DNA from: an uncultured Dialister sp. | Lineage (GTDB): Bacteria > Bacillota > Negativicutes > Veillonellales > Dialisteraceae | Reading direction: 5' to 3' | Assembly (NCBI RefSeq): GCF_900765565.1 | Contig: NZ_CAAFRZ010000057.1 | Location: forward strand, 1 to 12,386 | DNA: 12,386 nt | Part shown: one piece after another, positions 1-6,089 of the stretch | Position numbering within the stretch: position 1 is the stretch's first letter | Layout: each line of letters starts with the position of its first letter | Notes under the pieces: generated by a model | What the model was told of the DNA's origin: nothing | The model's database searches: none | What the model saw: the letters and a program-made list of their open reading frames with translations, nothing else | Made by a program: the position numbers and the translations under genes

Positions 1-60
1 GTCGCCTACGGCTCCTTGCGAATCCAGTTCCCTTGCCACCGCTCGAAATGACGGCAATCG
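1..60 (-). repeat. Family C interspersed repeat, partial copy (C0) cut by the window edge
   Basis: Read on the minus strand, this stretch carries a GAGCGGTGGCAAGGGAACTGG core, then GATTCGC, then GGAGCCGTAGGCGAC. The same order of blocks occurs on the plus strand at 1755-1800 and 9890-10000. The copy runs off the left edge, so its full length is unknown. The motif resembles the GTCATTTCGAGC...GAGAAATCT type of dispersed intergenic repeat seen in many bacterial genomes. No coding potential was recognised. Confidence 0.7.
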
Positions 61-371
61 TTTAGCGTCAGTCAGGCCTGCGGGCGGAGTGTGGATGGTG
101 TCATTTGGGGCGGGGACATCAGACGGTCAGACTGCAGATGTCAGACAGGCCCTGCCGGCGGCGCTTCCATCAATCCATCCTGCGGCGGAGCCACGGGCCG
201 GGAGGCGGATGGGTGGGTTCGCGTACGACCGTGCGGGGGCTTCTAGCTGCTAGCGACTGGCTTTTAGGAAAACTGACCTGCCTGCGGCACTTTCATCAGT
301 TAATCTCCGTCTGCTTTGCAGATTCAGCCTCTTCGAGGCTGATCCATCCCCCGCCCTTTGGGCTGCCGCCG
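61..371 (+). repeat. Repeat-rich non-coding stretch with a solo family A arm (A1) and micro-hairpins
   Basis: This stretch contains one family A arm at 235-271: a G-run, four heptamers (CTTCTAG, CTGCTAG, CGACTGG, CTTTTAG at 240-267), then GAAAA. No matching inverted arm follows, unlike at the other family A loci, so it is a solo or truncated copy. Three short hairpins follow: TCTGC-ttt-GCAGA (310-322), CAGCCTC-ttc-GAGGCTG (325-341) and GCCC-ttt-GGGC (353-363). A 133-codon open frame over 105-506 runs through these repeats and is not believed to be a gene. The rest, 61-234, holds only repeat-like GC-rich sequence also seen near 4770-4800 and 10160-10210. Confidence 0.65.
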
Positions 372-584
372 TTTGGCCTAAGAGGAAGGCGCTTTTATGG
401 GCAGGCTAAGCGCCTTTTGTATTTCAGGCCAAACTTGGAGGTCCTATGCAGGACCTCCATCTCCAAGGGGGCACGTGCTTACCGGTATTCTCAGTACGTG
501 AGATAGTCCTCAAGCATGCAGGCCCTTGGGGAAGGGCCGCGGCAAAGCCGCAGAACCTCAATTCTCTTCACTCAATTCTCAAAT
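372..584 (+). repeat. Family B composite hairpin element, copy B1
   Basis: Nested structure: outer arms TTTGGCCT (372-379) and AGGCCAAA (426-433) enclose an inner stem AAGGCGCTT (386-394) and AAGCGCCTT (408-416). Next is a perfect hairpin GGAGGTCC-TATGCA-GGACCTCC (437-458). The distal part holds GGCCCTT-gggg-AAGGGCC (521-538) and GCGGC-aaa-GCCGC (539-551). It ends in four tandem heptamers (CTCAATT, CTCTTCA, CTCAATT, CTCAAAT at 557-584) that abut the stop codon of the DUF2156 gene. The same blocks recur inverted at 12135-12386. Function is unknown; in the minus direction it could weaken transcription leaving the DUF2156 gene, but it has no U-tract typical of an intrinsic terminator there. Confidence 0.75.
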
Positions 585-1475
585 CTATTTCTTGAGCACC
601 ACATCAAATTTTTCTGTCAGGTGGTCCGGGTTGTAGCCCATCTTGGCTTCCCGGAGGCCCGGGACGCCCAGGTCTTCTTCCCGGTTCACGAATTCGGTGT
701 CCGCGAATTCGTGGAGCAGGAAATCCCGGTTAATGGCCTGGTAGAGGCCCCGGATATTGGGGTTTGCCTTTTCGAAGATAATGTGGGCCATTTTCTCATT
801 CACCAGGTCACCGTTGGTGAAGGCTTCCACCTTGCCGTAAATGCGGATGATGGCCCCTTTCACGCCCAGGGCGTCCCAGTTGTCGAAGCAGAGCTTCATG
901 GCTTCCTCTTCTTCTTCGATGTCCCCATGCCGCTCAAACCATTCATGGATGCCGGCTTTGGCGTCTTCCATGTTGTCCTTCGTAATGGGTTCATACTGGT
1001 AGTCCGAATACTGGCGGAGGAAGGAATTCAGGTGGTTCTTCTTCATCCGGAGTTTCTTCCCCGGCAGGGAAATCATGTCCGCCGTGCGGTACACGTATTC
1101 CTCATTGTCCCGGTCTTCAATGAAATCATATTTCCCGGGGCAGAGCCGTTCAATCTGCTCGGTCACCCACCGGGAGGCGGATTTCAGGCGGAATTCCATG
1201 CCCGCCTTGTCCAGCTCCCGATGAATCAGGTCCAGTCCGTGGACGAAGTCTTCTTCCTTTTCTGCAAAGGGCGGAAGGAAGAACATATCCTTTCCCTGGC
1301 CGGCGCGGATGAAAAGAATGTTATCCTCCACGGCCCACTTCGTGTCGTGGGCTTCCTGCCAGAGGAAGAGGGTGTTGAATGTGCAGTCAATCTGCTCATA
1401 GTGGTGAACTTTGAAAAAGCCGTCAATCAGGGGCTTGTCTTCAATGCGAAACGATTTGAATTCTATGATGTCCAT
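585..1475 (-). CDS. DUF2156 domain protein (phosphatidylglycerol lysyltransferase-like domain)
   Basis: A 296-residue protein with no signal peptide or membrane segment. It resembles the DUF2156 family, stand-alone relatives of the C-terminal acyl-transferase (GNAT-fold) domain of lysyl-phosphatidylglycerol synthases. Family-like stretches are FNTLFLWQ (residues 33-40), the basic segment KLRMKKNHLNSFLRQY (141-156) and REEDLGVPGLREAKMGYNPD (265-284) near the C-terminus. The membrane flippase half of MprF is absent, so lipid lysinylation is not implied; stand-alone members are of unproven function and may transfer an acyl or aminoacyl group. The ATG at 1475 was chosen because the protein then starts in the family's usual way. 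Upstream in-frame sequence from a TTG at 1547 contains a good promoter and is more likely untranslated. The AAGGAG ribosome-binding site touches the ATG with no spacer, which is unusual. The gene stands alone. Family assignment is good; biochemical role is unknown. Confidence 0.88.
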   Translation of the reverse strand: MDIIEFKSFRIEDKPLIDGFFKVHHYEQIDCTFNTLFLWQEAHDTKWAVEDNILFIRAGQGKDMFFLPPFAEKEEDFVHGLDLIHRELDKAGMEFRLKSASRWVTEQIERLCPGKYDFIEDRDNEEYVYRTADMISLPGKKLRMKKNHLNSFLRQYSDYQYEPITKDNMEDAKAGIHEWFERHGDIEEEEEAMKLCFDNWDALGVKGAIIRIYGKVEAFTNGDLVNEKMAHIIFEKANPNIRGLYQAINRDFLLHEFADTEFVNREEDLGVPGLREAKMGYNPDHLTEKFDVVLKK

Positions 1476-1481
1476 CTCCTT
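1476..1481 (-). promoter_or_regulatory. Ribosome-binding site flush with the DUF2156 start codon
   Basis: On the minus strand AAGGAG runs directly into ATG, with zero spacing instead of the usual 5-9 bases. No other ATG, GTG or strong TTG start lies at proper spacing. Either initiation here is weak or the true start differs slightly. Confidence 0.55.
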
Positions 1482-1527
1482 GTATAGTACAGGTATGCCT
1501 GTGAAACATTTAATTTTTTGAATACTT

Positions 1528-1555
1528 ATTATACCATTGTACCACAACAGGGCAA
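1528..1555 (-). promoter_or_regulatory. Sigma-70-type promoter of the DUF2156 gene
   Basis: On the minus strand TTGCCC (1550-1555) is followed by a 16-base spacer and a perfect TATAAT (1528-1533). Transcription would begin near 1521, giving a leader of about 45 bases before the ATG at 1475. The -10 is consensus; the -35 matches 4 of 6 bases. Confidence 0.6.
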
Positions 1556-1661
1556 ATGAGCAAAAAAGAGAGACTTTACTGCCATTTCAACGGTCCCATG
1601 GAGGCCATGCCGCCGTTTTCCTCTTTCACGATAAAGCTTGAGGCCGAAAGAAACTAGCGCC

Positions 1662-1711
1662 TTGACTCAATCATATTTGTGCTAATGATAACTTAATTAT
1701 ATGATAACTTA
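1662..1711 (+). promoter_or_regulatory. AT-rich patch with TTGACT and an 11-bp direct repeat; possible promoter/operator
   Basis: TTGACT (1662-1667) precedes an AT-rich patch in which ATGATAACTTA occurs twice, at 1685-1695 and 1701-1711, a 16-bp period. The pairing of a -35-like hexamer with AT-rich sequence and a direct repeat could be a regulated promoter, but a family C repeat follows and the nearest plus-strand gene starts at 2340. It may be a relic or drive a small RNA. Confidence 0.25.
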
Positions 1712-1734
1712 GTAATAGATTCGCAAGTGGGAAC

Positions 1735-2036
1735 TACCGCCATAACGCCATTTTGAGCGGTGGCAAAGGAACTGGATTCGCAGAGAGCCGCAGGTGACTG
1801 AGAATCCAGTGACACGCTTCCCCTCGGGTGGCAGCATGCAAAATAATTGTACAGGTAAAAGTCGCTATAGCTACGATGAGCCCCAAAATCTTTCTTGCTT
1901 TTGGGAATACAGTTTTTTAACCGTGTTTAGCGTTGTAAGACCGTCAGAGGCATATATCTGGGAGATCTCTCGACTCTATCTCACATTCTATTTTTGCGTA
2001 TTATGTCATTACGGCGCTTACCACCGCTCGAGATGC
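1735..2036 (+). repeat. Family C interspersed repeat, copy C1, bounded by inverted GAGCGGTGG
   Basis: The left end carries GAGCGGTGG (1755-1763) and the right end its exact inverse CCACCGCTC (2021-2029), giving a unit of about 275 bp. Inside are GAACTGGATTCGCAG, a GAGAATCCAGTGACACGCTT block (1799-1818), a CGCTATAGCTACGATGAG block and AAATCTTTCTTGCTTTTGGG near 1890-1910. The same blocks recur at 9885-10126 (plus strand) and 8098-8215 (minus strand). An 85-codon frame across it (1794-2051) is not conserved in reading frame between copies and is rejected as a gene. No transposase is present; it looks like a non-autonomous dispersed repeat. Confidence 0.7.
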
Positions 2037-2120
2037 AGAGATCCTGCATAGGATCTCTGAGCCGGGCCTAAGTTGGCGCCGTTCCTGCCCATTAAAGCGC
2101 CTTCCACTTAGGACCCGGCC
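2037..2120 (-). repeat. Family B hairpin element, partial copy B2
   Basis: It contains the perfect hairpin AGAGATCC-TGCATA-GGATCTCT (2037-2058). The loop reads TATGCA on the minus strand, as in B1. Next to it are nested arms GCCGGGCCTAAGT (2061-2073) and ACTTAGGACCCGGC (2106-2119) around an inner GGCGC/GCGCC stem and the TGCCCATTAAAGCGCC block shared with B1. Only this core is present; the distal hairpins and heptamer tract of B1 are missing. The sequence from 2121 to 2238 showed nothing recognisable. Confidence 0.6.
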
Positions 2121-2238
2121 GACCGAGTTAGATTTAGAGTCTGCAGTATTTGAAATCGGTATGCAACAGTAGTGCTTCCTCTTTCGTCAACATTAATCAT
2201 TATCCCAAATGTGATTGAGATGCATCACCAGGGTACCC

Positions 2239-2269
2239 TTGCCAAATGGGGCCTTTTCCATCATACTAT
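2239..2269 (+). promoter_or_regulatory. Possible promoter of the disulfide oxidoreductase gene
   Basis: TTGCCA (2239-2244) and TACTAT (2264-2269) are 19 bases apart, a little longer than ideal, with overlapping alternatives such as TATAGA at 2267-2272. Transcription would start about 60 bases before the ATG. Tentative. Confidence 0.3.
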
Positions 2270-2339
2270 AGATATAGACTCTTATAAATATGGTAAGAAA
2301 TTTCTGCACTTTTCCAAACAGAAAATAAGGAGGATTTCT

Positions 2340-3851
2340 ATGAAAAACTACGATGTCATTGTTATCGGTACGGGAGCTGGCAATATTGTCACCGACGCCG
2401 CCCTGGCAAAGGGGCTGTCCGTGGCGGTCATCGAGCGGAGCCGTTTCGGCGGGACCTGCCTGAACAGGGGCTGCATTCCTACCAAGGTCATGGTGACGGC
2501 GGCGAACCGGGTCAGGGAGGCCCGGGAAGGAAGCCGCATCGGCGTCTATGCGGACCATGTCCGGATGGACTGGGATGTGGTGTCGAAGCGGGTGTGGAAG
2601 AAAATCGACGAAAGCCCGGCTATCCGTACATACTATGAGCAGTTTCCCAATGTAGACACCTACAGCGGTACCGCGTCTTTCCTGGATAACCATACCCTCT
2701 CGGTGTCCCTGGATGGAGGAGAAACCCTCACCATGAAGGGGGAAAAGATTTTCATCGCCACCGGCGGGCGGACGAATATCCCTGATATTCCGGGGCTCGA
2801 AGAGGCGGGGTACGTGGATTCGGAAAAATTCTTCGGTCCCGATTTCCCGAAGAAGCCCTATGAGAGTCTCCTCATCATCGGCGGCGGTCCCATTGGATGC
2901 GAGTTTGCCCATGTTTTCAGTACGGCCGGTACGAAGGTGACCATTGTGCAGCATAATGTGCGGATCCTGCCGAAGGAGGAACCGGTGGTGTCCGATTTCC
3001 TGCTGGCCGAATTCCGCAGGCTCGGCATAGCGGTGGAACTCAATAAAGAAACCCTGGGAGTCACTGTAAAGAACAGGAAGAAGGTCCTTTCCTTCCGGGA
3101 CAGGACTACCGGGGAAGAAGGGACGGCGGAGGCCGAGGAAATCCTCGTGGCTCCGGGAATCCGCCCCATGACGGAACTTCTCCACCTCGAAAATACGGAT
3201 GTCCGGCTGGACCGGCGGGGATACATCGAAACCAATGAATTTCTGGAAACCACGGCGGAAGGCATCTGGGCTCTGGGGGACGTGAACGGGAAGGCTCCCT
3301 TCCGGCACAAGGCAAACTACGAGGCGGAAATCCTGGCGCACAACCTCTTCTCCGGGAACGCTCCGGAACAGTGGCGGTGGGCGGACTACAGCGCCGTCCC
3401 TGCTGTGACTTATACCTACCCCGAAGCAGCCCATGTGGGGATGACGGAGGAAGAGGCAAAGAAAAAGGGACATACCGTGGAAACGGCGGTGAACCACTAT
3501 TCCACCTCCGCCAAGGGGTACGCCCTGGGCTATGAACCGGGAGATCCGGACGACGGCTTCGTGAAGCTGGTGATTGACGGGAAAACGAAGGACATCCTGG
3601 GCGCCCATATCGTAGGGCCCGAAGCGTCTATCCTCATCCAGCCCTTCGTGGATGCCCTCATGGCGGGCACCCATACCATCTGCCCCATCCATGAAGACAT
3701 AGCCTCGGAAACGGCGAAGAAACTCCGGGCCCTGCCCCTTACGAGGACCCTTCCGCCCCGTTCCGTATATACCTTCAGCGAAACCATGACGCCCCACCCT
3801 TCCCTGTCGGAAGTGGTCATGTGGACGAGATATTATTATGAGAAGAAGTAA
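2340..3851 (+). CDS. FAD-dependent pyridine nucleotide-disulfide oxidoreductase, dihydrolipoamide dehydrogenase-like
   Basis: A 503-residue cytoplasmic class I flavoprotein disulfide reductase. Visible parts: FAD-binding GTGAGN (10-15) with the ribose-binding E32; redox disulfide C40/C45 in GGTCLNRGCIPTK; second nucleotide-binding loop GGGPIGCE (181-188), ending at Q204 rather than an acidic residue, so NADH versus NADPH preference is unclear; FAD motif ALGDVNG with D314; and the catalytic pair H486/E491 in HPSLSE. All catalytic residues are present. It is longer than the usual 450-475 residues because roughly 28 extra residues lie between the dimerisation-domain helix and HPSLSE. It could act on dihydrolipoamide, mycothiol, glutathione or another disulfide; no 2-oxoacid dehydrogenase or glycine-cleavage gene is nearby, so the substrate is undecided. 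ATG 2340 has AAGGAGG at 2327-2333, six bases upstream; an in-frame extension back to 2172 is rejected because it lacks family sequence. Confidence 0.9.
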   Translation: MKNYDVIVIGTGAGNIVTDAALAKGLSVAVIERSRFGGTCLNRGCIPTKVMVTAANRVREAREGSRIGVYADHVRMDWDVVSKRVWKKIDESPAIRTYYEQFPNVDTYSGTASFLDNHTLSVSLDGGETLTMKGEKIFIATGGRTNIPDIPGLEEAGYVDSEKFFGPDFPKKPYESLLIIGGGPIGCEFAHVFSTAGTKVTIVQHNVRILPKEEPVVSDFLLAEFRRLGIAVELNKETLGVTVKNRKKVLSFRDRTTGEEGTAEAEEILVAPGIRPMTELLHLENTDVRLDRRGYIETNEFLETTAEGIWALGDVNGKAPFRHKANYEAEILAHNLFSGNAPEQWRWADYSAVPAVTYTYPEAAHVGMTEEEAKKKGHTVETAVNHYSTSAKGYALGYEPGDPDDGFVKLVIDGKTKDILGAHIVGPEASILIQPFVDALMAGTHTICPIHEDIASETAKKLRALPLTRTLPPRSVYTFSETMTPHPSLSEVVMWTRYYYEKK

Positions 3852-3852
3852 A

Positions 3853-3995
3853 TGGGAATGAATTGAGAGTTGGGGAAAGAGAGTTGAAGGTTGATTTCCA
3901 GCCGCTTTGCGGCAGGATGGGGAATCCATCGGCTGGCGGCTGGTGGCTGGGACCATCGCGGCTTTGCCGCTGGATATCAACGGAACTCTCTACTT
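3853..3995. repeat. Palindromic repeat with heptamer tract and GCCGC micro-hairpins
   Basis: It begins with near-tandem heptamers (GAATTGA, GAGTTGG, GGAAAGA, GAGTTGA at 3860-3887). Then come GCCGC-ttt-GCGGC (3901-3913), three heptamers GGCTGGC, GGCTGGT, GGCTGGG (3931-3951), and the inverse hairpin GCGGC-ttt-GCCGC (3958-3970). The two ends are imperfect inverse copies, so the whole is a palindrome of about 140 bp between the oxidoreductase and the first DUF3298 gene. No clear intrinsic terminator was seen, so read-through into 4027 is possible. Confidence 0.6.
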
Positions 3996-4026
3996 TTTCC
4001 AAAATTTCATATAAGAAAGGAAGCAT

Positions 4027-4707
4027 ATGATGAATTGGAAAAGAGGGGGACTCCTGCTGCTTCTGGGCGGAGCCCTTTTGCTGGGAGGCATGCCGGTTTC
4101 CGAAGCCTCCCTCTGGCCGGGACTGGGGGTGAAGGTGTCTGAAAAATCCGGCGCCTTCCGCACCGACGATTACCATCTGGGAAATACGGTGCTCCGGAGT
4201 CCGTACCTGGTGGCCCACCTGAATAATGATACCTATGCGGGCAACGTGAATGCCGCCATTGCCCGGGAGAAAACCCGGTTCCTGGAGGAACTGAAAAAAG
4301 ATAACGAGACAGTCACCACCGATGGGTGGATGAGCTGGCATGAGGGGCTGGTGGGCAATTTCATCAGCAACAATGAGGGCATCACCAGCATCGTCCTTAT
4401 CGAGCAGAAGCTGTCTGCCGGCGCGGAACACGGCGTGACATTCGCCAAGGGCCTCAACTTTGACGGCACCGGAAATCTCATGGACCTTTCTGCGGTTCTC
4501 CCGAATCTCACGGTGGACGATGTGAACCACTGCATAGAGACCACGGCAAAGAAAAAGGGCATTACCCTGCTGGAGAACCACACAGTCACCGAGCTCCCCA
4601 CGAATTTCTACGTAGGAAAGAACCGGGTGGTCTATGCCATTTACCAGCAGGATGACCTGACACCCTTTGATGAGGGCGTATTTTCTGTGGCTATTGGGAA
4701 AGTGTGA
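4027..4707 (+). CDS. Exported DUF3298-type protein, paralogue 1
   Basis: A 226-residue protein with a classical signal peptide: MMNWKR, a Leu/Gly-rich core, and likely cleavage after SEA at residue 27. The mature part resembles the DUF4163/DUF3298 architecture found in RsiV-like anti-sigma factors and PdaC-like proteins. It shares with the downstream gene a GW-SW-EG-VG block, an FxxxL(E/K) helix before it, a V--VN--IE segment and a final FY-GK---Y--(F/Y)QQ block. At the position where DUF3298 members usually have YEIAPY, this copy has DDLTPF, so it has diverged. There is no transmembrane anchor beyond the signal peptide and no enzymatic motif, so the role is unknown, presumably in the periplasm or envelope. 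The start has tandem ATGATG with AAAGGAAG just upstream. It may be cotranscribed with 5091-5750 across a family A repeat. Confidence 0.82.
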   Translation: MMNWKRGGLLLLLGGALLLGGMPVSEASLWPGLGVKVSEKSGAFRTDDYHLGNTVLRSPYLVAHLNNDTYAGNVNAAIAREKTRFLEELKKDNETVTTDGWMSWHEGLVGNFISNNEGITSIVLIEQKLSAGAEHGVTFAKGLNFDGTGNLMDLSAVLPNLTVDDVNHCIETTAKKKGITLLENHTVTELPTNFYVGKNRVVYAIYQQDDLTPFDEGVFSVAIGKV

Positions 4708-5076
4708 AAGGGAAAGAATTGAGATTAACATTGAGAATTGAGGTCCAGCCGCTTCGCGGCAGATGGACGGCATGTGGTTGGTGTCATTTGGGACGGGGCC
4801 TTTGGCCTTGGGCTGGACAGCCGCCGGGCTGCGGTTTGGCAGGCTGACGGGTAGAGTCACTGGCACGGGGCTGCTAGCTGTTAGCGGCTAGCTTCTAGGA
4901 AAGATCAGCAGCCTACGGCACGAATGACTGATGGAAACATCATACGGAAAACGCCGCAGGCAGATCAGCTTTCCTAGGAGCTAACAGCTAGCAGCTAGCA
5001 GCCCCGCCCCTGATGACTCTGTCCATCAGCATGCAAGCCGCCAGGCTTCCATTCTCTTCATTCAATTCTTTTCTAT
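4708..5076. repeat. Family A long inverted repeat, copy A2, between the DUF3298 paralogues
   Basis: The core arms are 4867-4903 and 4969-5005. Left arm: GGGG then CTGCTAG, CTGTTAG, CGGCTAG, CTTCTAG (4871-4898), then GAAAG. Right arm: its inverse, again four heptamers (4974-5001). Pairing extends inward through a GATC-AGC-CCT-CGGC block and outward through GAGTCA (near 4855 and 5013-5020). Outer ends hold GCCGC-ttc-GCGGC (4748-4760), GGCC-ttt-GGCC near 4797 and heptamers TTCCATT, CTCTTCA, TTCAATT, CTTTTCT (5047-5074) next to the downstream ribosome-binding site. The insert could fold as a long hairpin or cruciform in a possible dicistronic message. Confidence 0.8.
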
Positions 5077-5090
5077 AAGGAGGCGTAATC

Positions 5091-5750
5091 ATGAAACTGA
5101 AATACTTAGTCCTGGCCGCAGCTCTTCTTCTGGCGCCTGCCGGCGGGGCTTCAGCGGAGTGGGTGCTGGGACCCTCTCTTTCTGCGGGAGAGGCGGACGG
5201 CGCTTTTACTACGGAGGTCCTGGACCGGGATACGCTTCACCTGAAGCTTCCGGTATACCATGGGGACAATCTCCTCACCCGGGCACGGATTAATGGGGCC
5301 ATCGAAGGGAAGGCCCGTTCCTTTGAGGAATCCCTGGCAAAGAGAAACAGCACCTGGAAGACGGAGGGCTGGATTTCCTGGCAGGAAGGGATGGTGGGAA
5401 AGGACAGTCCCTACACCAGTTTCCTCTTGGTCACGTCCACCTACCCCGACCGGGCGGCCCATCCCACCAGCTATGCCCATACCATGACTTTTGACAGCCT
5501 GGGCCATCGGGTGACCATACGGGATTTGGAGAAACAGATGCCCGCGCTCACGGTGGAAGAAGTGAACCGGCAGATTGAGATCCAGTGCCGGGAGAGGCAG
5601 ATTCCGATTTTTGAAAAATACCATACCATCCGGAAGCTGCCGGATACGTTCTATATCGGAAAGGACGGCCACCTGTACCTGGTTTTCCAACAGTATGAAA
5701 TTGCCCCCTATTCCAGCGGCTTCATTGCTATAGATATGGGGAAAATATAG
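5091..5750 (+). CDS. Exported DUF3298-type protein, paralogue 2
   Basis: A 219-residue protein with a signal peptide (MKLKYLV, Ala/Leu core, cleavage likely after ASA at residue 22). The C-terminal block FYIGKDGHLYLVFQQYEIAPYSSG is split here as FYIGKDGHLY and QQYEIAPYSSG; the latter is the hallmark of DUF3298. It is clearly paralogous to 4027-4707, with the same domain order, similar length and shared TEGWISWQEGMVG versus TDGWMSWHEGLVG. It keeps the canonical motif that the first copy has lost. Homologous domains occur in RsiV anti-sigma factors and putative deacetylases, but this protein has neither a cytoplasmic anti-sigma domain nor a deacetylase domain. A ligand-binding or envelope role is an inference only. 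AAGGAGG at 5077-5083 lies seven bases before ATG 5091. Confidence 0.85.
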   Translation: MKLKYLVLAAALLLAPAGGASAEWVLGPSLSAGEADGAFTTEVLDRDTLHLKLPVYHGDNLLTRARINGAIEGKARSFEESLAKRNSTWKTEGWISWQEGMVGKDSPYTSFLLVTSTYPDRAAHPTSYAHTMTFDSLGHRVTIRDLEKQMPALTVEEVNRQIEIQCRERQIPIFEKYHTIRKLPDTFYIGKDGHLYLVFQQYEIAPYSSGFIAIDMGKI

Positions 5751-5765
5751 AGTTGAGGTCCGGTC

Positions 5766-5806
5766 TCCTGGCGGCAAATGATGATCAATCGAGGCTGCCG
5801 TCAGGA
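5766..5806. repeat. Imperfect hairpin after the second DUF3298 gene
   Basis: TCCTGGCGGCA (5766-5776) and TGCCGTCAGGA (5796-5806) pair over 11 bases with one mismatch around a 19-base loop. No T-run follows, so it is not a typical intrinsic terminator, although it is the only strong hairpin close to the stop codon at 5750. Confidence 0.4.
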
Positions 5807-5871
5807 TCGAAGAATTCAACCGCTATGTGGCAGAAACAATCAGGGACGGTAAATATCTCTATGTAAGATAA
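5785..5871 (+). pseudogene. Possible C-terminal coding remnant (28 codons), uncertain
   Basis: After an in-frame TGA at 5782, a short frame reads through to TAA at 5869-5871 and encodes VRIEEFNRYVAETI followed by RDGKYLYVR. The composition (amphipathic, charged, ordinary codons) looks like the tail of a real protein and unlike the repeats around it. No start codon, ribosome-binding site or upstream coding sequence is present. It could be chance. I do not recognise a family. Confidence 0.25.
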
Positions 5872-5995
5872 TCAGTAAAAATGCAGGTCCTTAAAGAAGG
5901 GCCGCGCCAAAGGCGCAGGGGGGATGGATGGAGAAAATGGCACAGATACCGGATTTCAATGGTTCACCCAACTCTCAAATCCATCACCAACAGGC
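5872..5995 (+). repeat. Family B distal fragment (B4) and degenerate repeat
   Basis: A block near 5880-5920 (ATGCAGGTCCTTAAAGAAGG then GCCGCGCCAAAGGCGCAG) matches the distal hairpin pair of the B1 element in degenerate form: the two stems are kept with changed bases. CCCAACTCTCAAATCCATC near 5968-5986 recalls the CTCAATT/CTCAAAT heptamer tract of B1. The remainder up to 6031 shows nothing recognisable. Confidence 0.5.
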
Positions 5996-6031
5996 CGCCA
6001 TTGGTATGAATCTCCAGGGATACATGGCCAT

Positions 6032-6060
6032 TTGACAGGTAAGAAGGAAGCATATATAAT
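6032..6060 (+). promoter_or_regulatory. Perfect consensus sigma-70 promoter of the SIMPL gene
   Basis: TTGACA (6032-6037), a 17-base spacer and TATAAT (6055-6060) match the consensus exactly. Transcription would start near 6067, leaving a leader of about 23 bases with TAGGAGG at 6079-6085 before ATG 6090. The match implies strong constitutive expression unless a regulator intervenes. No operator is evident apart from a short TGACCAATGGTCA palindrome at 6062-6074, over the expected start point. Confidence 0.85.
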
Positions 6061-6061
6061 A

Positions 6062-6074
6062 TGACCAATGGTCA
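6062..6074. promoter_or_regulatory. Small palindrome over the SIMPL transcription start, possible operator
   Basis: TGACCAATGGTCA (6062-6074) is a perfect 6+6 palindrome around a central base, immediately after the -10 box and overlapping the predicted start point. That is a classic position for a repressor site. No regulator gene in this window points to a ligand. Confidence 0.4.
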
Positions 6075-6089
6075 ATTTTAGGAGGCTTT

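Noticed and set aside
105..506. 133-codon open frame in the left repeat region
   Set aside because: It runs through a family A arm, micro-hairpins and family B, with no ribosome-binding site and no conserved frame between repeat copies.
516..1487. 323-codon plus-strand open frame antisense to the DUF2156 gene
   Set aside because: The complementary strand encodes a recognisable family with its own promoter; this frame is a shadow and has no ribosome-binding site or family sequence.
1794..2051. 85-codon open frame inside family C copy C1
   Set aside because: Homologous copies C2 and C3 do not preserve the frame, so the similarity is nucleotide-level repeat identity.
2193..3980. 595-codon minus-strand open frame antisense to the disulfide reductase
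   Set aside because: It is a product of GC-rich codon bias. The plus strand has all catalytic motifs and a strong ribosome-binding site.
3817..4866. 349-codon minus-strand open frame over the first DUF3298 gene and repeats
   Set aside because: It crosses repeat DNA at both ends and is antisense to a gene with a clear signal peptide and paralogue.
4867..5005. Intrinsic terminator for the first DUF3298 gene
   Set aside because: The stem is very long with a 65-base loop and no T-run, and the same element also lies between divergent promoters at 11213-11511, so termination is not its defining role.
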